From assembly GCA_020355945.1 (NCBI GenBank), contig CP070627.1, positions 7,569,912-7,586,821 of the forward strand: a stretch of 16,910 nt of DNA, given 5' to 3'. The DNA is from Candidatus Aminicenantota bacterium (GTDB lineage Bacteria; Acidobacteriota; Aminicenantia; UBA2199). Position numbers and translations under genes: made by a program. Shown here in pieces: positions 12,578 through 16,910 of the stretch (positions are counted from its first letter, which is position 1; the number at the start of each line of letters is the position of its first letter). The notes under the pieces are model-generated. The model ran no database searches. It was given only the letters and a program-made list of their open reading frames with translations, and was not told the origin of the DNA.

Positions 12578-14719
12578 TTAAAAAGACCTGGCAAGGCGAA
12601 AGCCCAGGTCGGAGCCGCGGTCGGCGGGGAGGTAGGCGCCGCGGAGGGCGCAAGCGCAGCCGTGCGCGACGACGAACCAACTGCCGCCCCGGTTCACCCG
12701 GGGGGAGCCTGATCCAGGTCCACGCCAATCTTTCTTATCTTCTTTCGGATAATCCTCATACCAATCCCAGCACCACTCCCAGACATTACCCAGCATATCG
12801 TAAAGTCCCCATATATTTGGCTCTTTTTTCCCCACTCCCTGGGTAGACCCATTGGAATTTTTATCATACCATGCAATTTCGTCGATTTCCCCGTACCGTT
12901 CGCCAATGGTTCCAGCTCGACAGGCATACTCCCACTCCGCTTCAGTGGGTAGGCGAAATCCTTTGGCATCCCAATCAGGTGTTACCTTTTCTCCGTCGAT
13001 GATGTATACCGGTTTCAGTCCAGTTTTATTGGAAAGCCGGTTGCAGAATTTAACTGCATCAAACCAGGAGACAGTTTCCACTGGACGGTCACCACCTTCA
13101 AAATGACTCTTGTTTTTTTCTTTTTCCATGACTTTTTCATACAAATCCTGGGTGACCGGGAATTTATCCATAAAAAAAGGACTTATTTCAGCGGTAAATT
13201 CATTTCCCGATTTTTCATCTTTTAGTAAGACATTCCCGGCCGGGATTTGTACCATACGACTCTCCATGGTTTTCCATAGATCGCCTGTTCCTACTAGTTT
13301 TGGCCCTTCAGGCGTACCGGTTATGGACAATAGACTTACGTACCTGCGAACTTCATCTTCATTCTCAAAGCCTTTATCATTTTCCACACCTTCTCTTTTT
13401 TGTTTTGCCAATATTTCCGTAATACTCTCAAGATTTGGTTGATCAAGAAGTTTCAAATCATCTATTTCCGGGAAACCCGTGGCCGATAATTTCCCTGTTC
13501 CGGTAGATTCTTTCACTATATCTTCATCACCCGGTTTTTCTTTTTCTTTTTCATCCCTCTTTTTATTTATGATGTCTTGAACACGGATGAGATGGGCCGG
13601 GGTTTTGCCGATGACCCGGTAAAAACCGGGAAACAGGAAAGCAATGAGAGTCATTTTAATCAGCAGTTCCGTCCGAAATTCCCCTTTTCTTTTTGCTACC
13701 CAGAAGGTATAAGACAGATTATTAATGCATCGTTTCAGACACCGGGGATTGGTACCCAGGGATTTTTGAATGGTCTCCAGGTAGGGTTTGGCTCCTGCTA
13801 AATCTTTTAAATAATTATCTACCATTGATTTTAAACGATCAATATCCGGTGGAGGCAGGGTTAAAGGAAACTGGATGATTTTATCAAGATAATCTTGCTC
13901 TAAAAATGTGCTGCCTTTACCGCCACTTGAATAAAGCTCTTTGTACCGTACGCGAATTCCCTGTTCGATCACTTCACGGGCCACTGCAATGACAAAAACA
14001 AAGCCTGACAGGTCTAATAATACCTTAAGCCCTTCCAGGAGTTCTACTGCCTTTTCCGGCAAGCAGCGGTCCAGGTCATCGATGAATACGACAATTTTTA
14101 AATTTAAATCCGTTGAAGCCCCCTGGAGCCGGGAAATTAACCGGTAGTACATGGATTCATACTCATTGACTAACTTCTTAATCTCCGGTTCGGACTTCTT
14201 CTCTAGTTCTTCCTTTTTCTTGCGGGCCTCATCGATGACATCTTTCAATTTAAATTTTGTTTCCAACAGCAGGGGGATTTTAATTTTACCTTCCATGCCA
14301 TAGGCAAGCGCCACCGGCACATGAGCCAGCTCCTTTAAAAAATTAGTAAAACTCCCGGAAACGCTTTTACCTTTTTTCTTATTAAATTCTTCCAGGTAGG
14401 AGACCAGGGTATGGAAGAAGGGAATAATAATATGTTCTTCACCGGTAAACTGCCAGGGGTTGAACCAGACGGTAAGGATTTCTTTTTCATCTTTGGTTTC
14501 GATTTCATTCAACTTTTTCTCAATTTGGCGGAGCATACTGGTTTTGCCCTGGCCCCACTGGCCGAACACACCAATGGTAAAGGAACCTTTTTCCCCTTTA
14601 GCCCCTACCGACCGGATCATTTCCACCAACCCTTCACTGTATTCGTCATACCCGATTCGATCTATATCGGAGAAATCATCCAACACCACTGCCATTCGTT
14701 TACGTTTTTCCTGTTTCAT
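12578..14719 (-). CDS. KAP-family P-loop NTPase fused to FGE/C-type-lectin domain; candidate DGR target
   Basis: 713 residues. The KAP NTPase covers about 15-370: Walker A GQWGQGKTS (53-61), the family motif VWFNPWQF (84-91), a long helical insertion, and Walker B VVFIDDLDRC (210-219), followed by VFVIAVAREV and a winged-helix-like FLEQDYLDKIIQFPLTLPPP. A charged linker (380-485) leads to the FGE fold from ~486: RMVQIPAGNVLL, FPVTQDLYEKV, VETVSWFDAVKFCNRL, FRLPTEAEWEYACRAG, YDMLGNVWEWCWDWY, RVNRGGSW (674-681), GFRLARS. Of the two active-site cysteines of FGE only the Trp+7 one (C688) is present. KAP NTPases include membrane-associated signalling and phage-exclusion proteins; no membrane helix is obvious here. 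GGAG stands 6 bases before the ATG, and the gene follows the small upstream gene by 9 bases, so they form an operon. The last 30 codons are described separately. Confidence 0.9.
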   Translation of the reverse strand: MKQEKRKRMAVVLDDFSDIDRIGYDEYSEGLVEMIRSVGAKGEKGSFTIGVFGQWGQGKTSMLRQIEKKLNEIETKDEKEILTVWFNPWQFTGEEHIIIPFFHTLVSYLEEFNKKKGKSVSGSFTNFLKELAHVPVALAYGMEGKIKIPLLLETKFKLKDVIDEARKKKEELEKKSEPEIKKLVNEYESMYYRLISRLQGASTDLNLKIVVFIDDLDRCLPEKAVELLEGLKVLLDLSGFVFVIAVAREVIEQGIRVRYKELYSSGGKGSTFLEQDYLDKIIQFPLTLPPPDIDRLKSMVDNYLKDLAGAKPYLETIQKSLGTNPRCLKRCINNLSYTFWVAKRKGEFRTELLIKMTLIAFLFPGFYRVIGKTPAHLIRVQDIINKKRDEKEKEKPGDEDIVKESTGTGKLSATGFPEIDDLKLLDQPNLESITEILAKQKREGVENDKGFENEDEVRRYVSLLSITGTPEGPKLVGTGDLWKTMESRMVQIPAGNVLLKDEKSGNEFTAEISPFFMDKFPVTQDLYEKVMEKEKNKSHFEGGDRPVETVSWFDAVKFCNRLSNKTGLKPVYIIDGEKVTPDWDAKGFRLPTEAEWEYACRAGTIGERYGEIDEIAWYDKNSNGSTQGVGKKEPNIWGLYDMLGNVWEWCWDWYEDYPKEDKKDWRGPGSGSPRVNRGGSWFVVAHGCACALRGAYLPADRGSDLGFRLARSF
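12605..12676 (-). other. candidate DGR variable region (VR) core
   Basis: 24 codons between W681 and G706. On the coding strand they read TTC GTC GTC GCG CAC GGC, TGC GCT TGC GCC CTC CGC, GGC GCC TAC CTC CCC GCC, GAC CGC GGC TCC GAC CTG. 21 of 24 end in C and the segment is far richer in G+C than the rest of the gene. DGR template repeats of FGE-type targets mainly use AAC codons, which adenine-specific mutagenesis converts to NNC. The residues usually fixed in such regions (W, A, C, R, P, R, then GFRLA) are exactly those at W681, A685, C688, R693, P698, R701 and G706 onward. The template and reverse transcriptase are not in this window. Confidence 0.75.
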
Positions 14720-14728
14720 TGGATTCTC

Positions 14729-14992
14729 CTAAGAATTAAAAACCTCCTTTACTTTTTCAAAACCAATATAAGCAGGCAGATAAATCTTTACTGCCAGTTC
14801 AAAGGGTTCAAACCCATCTTTCACATAACCCCCCCGGCGTATATTTGATAGGATTGCTTTCTTGCTGTAGTAGTTTGCCACCCGATTAAGGTTATTATAA
14901 TTTTTCTCTCCCAACAGTACAGATAGTTCATTCAGGGTAAAGGCACTTTGCTTCGAACGATAAATTTCAGCAATAAAATTCTTCTTCCCCAT
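14729..14992 (-). CDS. short winged-helix protein resembling the N-terminus of AbiEi-type antitoxins
   Basis: 87 residues from the ATG at 14992 (a TTG at 15004 is possible). The text KQSAFTLNELSVLLGEKNYN, NLNRVANYYSKKAILSNIRR, GGYVKDGFEPFELAVKIYLP, AYIGFE matches the DNA-binding N-terminal domain of AbiEi-like/type IV antitoxins, which read FTxxELaxlLG, then VKKGxLxxIRRGxYx, then P-x-ELAxKI-x-P-x-YIS-x-E. Full antitoxins have ~200 residues; here the protein ends abruptly in KVKEVFNS after YIGFE, so the C-terminal half is absent. It sits 9 bases before the KAP-FGE gene, in the same operon. It probably binds the palindrome in its own promoter and thereby controls the NTPase. I infer this from the family and the site. 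Confidence 0.7.
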   Translation of the reverse strand: MGKKNFIAEIYRSKQSAFTLNELSVLLGEKNYNNLNRVANYYSKKAILSNIRRGGYVKDGFEPFELAVKIYLPAYIGFEKVKEVFNS

Positions 14993-15017
14993 CGCAGTCA
15001 CCAAACATCAAACTTGA

Positions 15018-15044
15018 ATTATAGGTAACACATTGTATTACCAA
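15018..15044 (-). promoter_or_regulatory. operon promoter with palindromic operator between -10 and -35
   Basis: Minus strand TATAAT occupies 15023-15018. Directly upstream lies GGTAACACATTGTATTACC (15024-15042), a 19-base near-perfect palindrome (16 of 19 positions symmetric with outer arms GGTAA/TTACC). The -35 would be TTGGTA (15044-15039), spacer 15, overlapping the outer arm. A protein bound here would block RNA polymerase. Confidence 0.65.
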
Positions 15045-15202
15045 CAGTTCACGAATATTATGGCAGATTTCATCTAAAATGTCAACCTTATGATGGCTTA
15101 GATCCACCGCCCAATTTTAGCCACAAGGTTACACTTTGGGAATGTTTCACAAACAGGAACCCTTTTTCAAAAGGATTCCTGGCCGCCGGAGGCAAAGTAT
15201 TA
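15045..15202. other. short gene-free region with GCCGGAGGC motif
   Basis: It contains CCGCCGGAGGCAAA at 15183-15196, seven bases past the stop of the ATPase gene (minus strand sense), as also found at 4141-4154. No gene is seen. Confidence 0.45.
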
Positions 15203-16375
15203 TCATACCAGGGCAGGAAGAAAACGAGAGGCGGATATAACACGTACACCATTGATCAAGCGATCAACTCCCGGGGTTTTAACTACCTGGAAAAGGTAAG
15301 GTATATTAAGTCTCTCCTTAAAATAATACAATGATGGAGAGGCATTGGTATCACTTAATTTCACCTCAACTGCTAACCATGGTTTTTTCTCCACGGTGAC
15401 AAAAAAATCCACCTCTTTTTTATCTACATTTCTTAAAAAATAAAGTTCCGTCCGATATCCCTCATAATCATATAAAAAATGAACCCATTTTAACAGGTGG
15501 GAGGCAATCATATTTTCAAAGCGGGCGCCTGGGTCATTGACTTCCGACCAATCCCAGAGAAACAATTTGGGTTCTTTTTTTAATGACCGTATCAATTTTC
15601 CTGTGTAGGGGTAGAGTCGGAAATGATAGTAAAGTTTTTCCAGTATATTCAGCCAGTTGGTAACCGCTCGATGGCTGACTTCGAGGTCTTCTCTTATGGC
15701 ATTTATTGATAAGAGAGAACCGATTTTCTCCGGCAGCATGTCGCTCAATAATTTCATGTTGTCAAGGTCCCTGATTTGTTCCATATCGCGAATATCTTCA
15801 CGAAACAGCCGTTCGACTTTTTCATTATGCCAGCGCCGCAAAAATCGCTTATTTTGTTTAGCCAATGGTTCCGGGAATCCCCCGAACTCGAATAATGTCT
15901 CCAGTTCCTTGTTGTATTCTTCATCTTCAATGGAAGGTTCATTCCATATTTCAAATCGATTTTTTTTGTTTAAAAGTTCAGCCATTGAAAAGGGATGCAT
16001 TCGGTAGTAGTGGTATCTACCCTGGAGTGAATCGCCTCCTTTGCGGTAGACATCAAGTCTTGCGCTGCCGGTGATAAGGAATTTGTATTTTTCTTTTAGT
16101 TTATCGTATTCGCCTTTAACCAGGTTTTTCCATTTCCTGTATTTATGAAGTTCATCCAGGATAAGCAGGTCTGCATTGCCTGGCCAATCGGAGTTCATGA
16201 TTTTTCGTCGGTCCTGTTTATTGTCCCAAGTAAAATAAGCTGAATTTTTAAAATATTGGGATATGATATTGGCAGCCAGGGTTGTTTTTCCTACCTGGCG
16301 GGGTCCGCCTATAAATACCATTTTTTCTGCCAGGTCTTCAAGCACATATTCCGTAAGATACCTGTTTTTTAGCAT
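15203..16375 (-). CDS. AAA_14 / DUF4143 ATP-binding protein
   Basis: 390 residues, the usual length of this family. Walker A FIGGPRQVGKTTLA (21-34), Walker B ADLLILDELHKYRKW (68-82), sensor-1 FLITGSARLDVYRKGGDSL (99-117) with the following GRYHYYRMHPFSMAEL, all diagnostic. The DUF4143 part contains a winged helix (SLLSINAIREDLEVSHRAVT, NWLNILEKLYYHFRL) and a C-terminal restriction-endonuclease-like fold with ARFENMIASHLLKW, KKEVDFFV and AVEVKLSD, the D-x(n)-E-x-K pattern. The role of the family is unknown; it is common in accessory regions of anaerobes and archaea and is often suspected in DNA or toxin-antitoxin biology. A leaderless-type promoter precedes it. Confidence 0.93.
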   Translation of the reverse strand: MLKNRYLTEYVLEDLAEKMVFIGGPRQVGKTTLAANIISQYFKNSAYFTWDNKQDRRKIMNSDWPGNADLLILDELHKYRKWKNLVKGEYDKLKEKYKFLITGSARLDVYRKGGDSLQGRYHYYRMHPFSMAELLNKKNRFEIWNEPSIEDEEYNKELETLFEFGGFPEPLAKQNKRFLRRWHNEKVERLFREDIRDMEQIRDLDNMKLLSDMLPEKIGSLLSINAIREDLEVSHRAVTNWLNILEKLYYHFRLYPYTGKLIRSLKKEPKLFLWDWSEVNDPGARFENMIASHLLKWVHFLYDYEGYRTELYFLRNVDKKEVDFFVTVEKKPWLAVEVKLSDTNASPSLYYFKERLNIPYLFQVVKTPGVDRLINGVRVISASRFLPALV

Positions 16376-16381
16376 GTTTTA

Positions 16382-16410
16382 ATTATAATCTTTTTAAGAA
16401 ATAAAATCAA
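16382..16410 (-). promoter_or_regulatory. promoter of the ATPase gene, leaderless geometry
   Basis: Minus strand TTGATT (16410-16405), 17 bases, TATAAT (16387-16382), then the six bases TAAAAC before the ATG at 16375. There is no Shine-Dalgarno. Confidence 0.68.
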
Positions 16411-16415
16411 CTTTT

Positions 16416-16483
16416 TTTGCCTGTAAGCAAAAATTTTCGCGAATTTTTTTGCTTACAGGCAAAAAAAATCGCGTGCTTCAACG
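16416..16483 (+). repeat. 68-bp palindromic dispersed repeat, copy 2
   Basis: It has the same orientation as 10993-11060 and four mismatches. In this copy the palindrome arms are perfect over 17 bases (TTGCCTGTAAGCAAAAA and its complement). CTGCC-TTC-GGCAG (16486-16498) follows, shared with the module at 12533-12545. It stands directly upstream of the -35 box of the ATPase gene. Confidence 0.85.
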
Positions 16484-16498
16484 TGCTGCCTTCGGCAG

Positions 16499-16627
16499 GG
16501 AAAGCCAACATCAGAGCCGTTCCTTTCTTCTTTGTGTCCCCTTGTGTACCTTCGTGGCTAAAATTAGAATCCTGCCTCTTCTCATTGTAAATAAAATACC
16601 ACTTGATCACCGTAAAACATTTATAGC
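16499..16627. other. gene-free spacer
   Basis: It holds a CTTTGTGTCCCCTTGTGTACC then TTCGTGGCTAAA stretch, an intergenic motif I have seen in many environmental genomes, but no gene or clear regulatory site. Confidence 0.3.
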
Positions 16628-16910
16628 TCAATCCAAATATCCCAATGTCTTTAATTTTTCCCTCAATTCGCGGTCTAAAGTGACCTTTTTCTCAGAAGAT
16701 TTTGCTTGTCTTCGTTTAATATACTTAATCGCATATTTTCTTAAATTCTTTTTTAAATCTTCATGTGATGCGGAAACATCCTCCAACTCGCCCGGATCTT
16801 TCAAAAGATTGTACAACTTTGCATCATAAAGTTTCCACTTTCGAGTCATTATAGACCAGTAAGTAGAAGCAAATGTCTCTTGCATGTCCCGCTGGGCGAT
16901 CGTAAACATG
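16628..16910 (-). CDS. sulfatase, C-terminal end (truncated by window edge)
   Basis: About 94 residues are visible and the frame runs off the window. It shows the standard C-terminus of type I sulfatases: TRKWKLYDA, then the strand LYNLLKDPGELEDVSASHED, a basic helix (KYIKRRQAKSS) and the final LREKLKTLGYLD. The LK-x-LGY(L/I) ending is common in the sulfatases of Acidobacteria-like and Planctomycete genomes. The catalytic Cys/Ser-x-Pro-x-Arg motif that needs formylglycine modification would lie far upstream and is not seen. Any ATG in the visible part is internal. Despite its closeness to FGE-fold genes it is not evidence that those genes modify sulfatases, since both lack one of the two active-site cysteines. 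Confidence 0.8.
   Translation of the reverse strand, partial: MFTIAQRDMQETFASTYWSIMTRKWKLYDAKLYNLLKDPGELEDVSASHEDLKKNLRKYAIKYIKRRQAKSSEKKVTLDRELREKLKTLGYLD

Noticed and set aside
12418..12846. Plus-strand frame antisense to the variable region, rich in Arg and Gly
   Set aside because: It is a shadow of the GC-rich variable region on the other strand, without ribosome binding site or family resemblance.
6160..14719. FGE domains as sulfatase-maturing enzymes for the sulfatase at the window end
   Set aside because: Both domains lack one of the two active-site cysteines and are fused to NTPases, so a ligand-binding scaffold is the better reading.

Overview
The window looks like accessory chromosome of an uncultured Gram-negative-type bacterium. 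The mix of families (Rpn/PD-(D/E)XK proteins, AAA_14-DUF4143 ATPases, FGE-fold proteins fused to STAND/KAP NTPases, sulfatases, HEAT-repeat exported proteins) together with dispersed G-run and TTCG hairpin repeats reminds me of Candidatus Aminicenantes or a neighbour in Acidobacteriota. That placement is inference; there is no rRNA or other marker gene here.

Layout. 1-700: the 3' end of an unrecognised gene, a G-run hairpin, then an antitoxin-like gene whose PIN toxin partner survives only as its C-terminal ~50 residues. 766-4074: an ECF sigma factor, an overlapping zinc-finger anti-sigma factor and an exported TPR/HEAT protein form one operon; both a sigma70-like and an ECF-like promoter can be read upstream. 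4299-5210 (-): an Rpn-family nuclease. 5604-5789 (-): a YjzC-like small protein. 6160-9000 (-): a metallophosphoesterase-NACHT-FGE protein in three pieces, broken by two compensating frameshifts. 9194-9835 (-): an AraC-type HTH protein followed by a frameshifted ORF. 10095-10799: a small coiled-coil protein with a strong promoter, a leader of 21-nt tandem repeats and a textbook terminator. 11178-12473: an unrecognised 379-residue protein and an overlapping small ORF. 12578-15044 (-): a two-gene operon of a short winged-helix-like protein and a KAP P-loop NTPase fused to an FGE/C-type-lectin domain. 15203-16410 (-): an AAA_14-DUF4143 ATPase. 16628 to the window end (-): the C-terminus of a sulfatase.

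The most interesting signal is the last 30 codons of the KAP-FGE gene. They carry the signature of a diversity-generating retroelement (DGR) variable region: 21 of 24 codons between the conserved Trp and Gly-Phe-Arg-Leu end in C, as expected if AAC codons in a template repeat were randomised to NNC. No reverse transcriptase or template repeat is visible, so they would have to lie elsewhere. The picture is an inducible, intracellular NTPase sensor with a hypervariable ligand-binding tip, controlled by a small DNA-binding partner whose promoter contains a 19-bp palindrome. The broken phosphoesterase-NACHT-FGE protein has the same architecture logic but lacks the NNC signature.

Two further patterns run across the window. 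Several accessory genes (Rpn, the 379-residue protein, AAA_14-DUF4143, probably the AraC-like gene) have a near-consensus sigma70 promoter whose -10 box ends only 6-8 nt before the ATG, so their mRNAs are probably leaderless. A 68-bp palindromic repeat occurs as two direct copies (about 94% identical) bracketing the 11.0-16.4 kb cassette.
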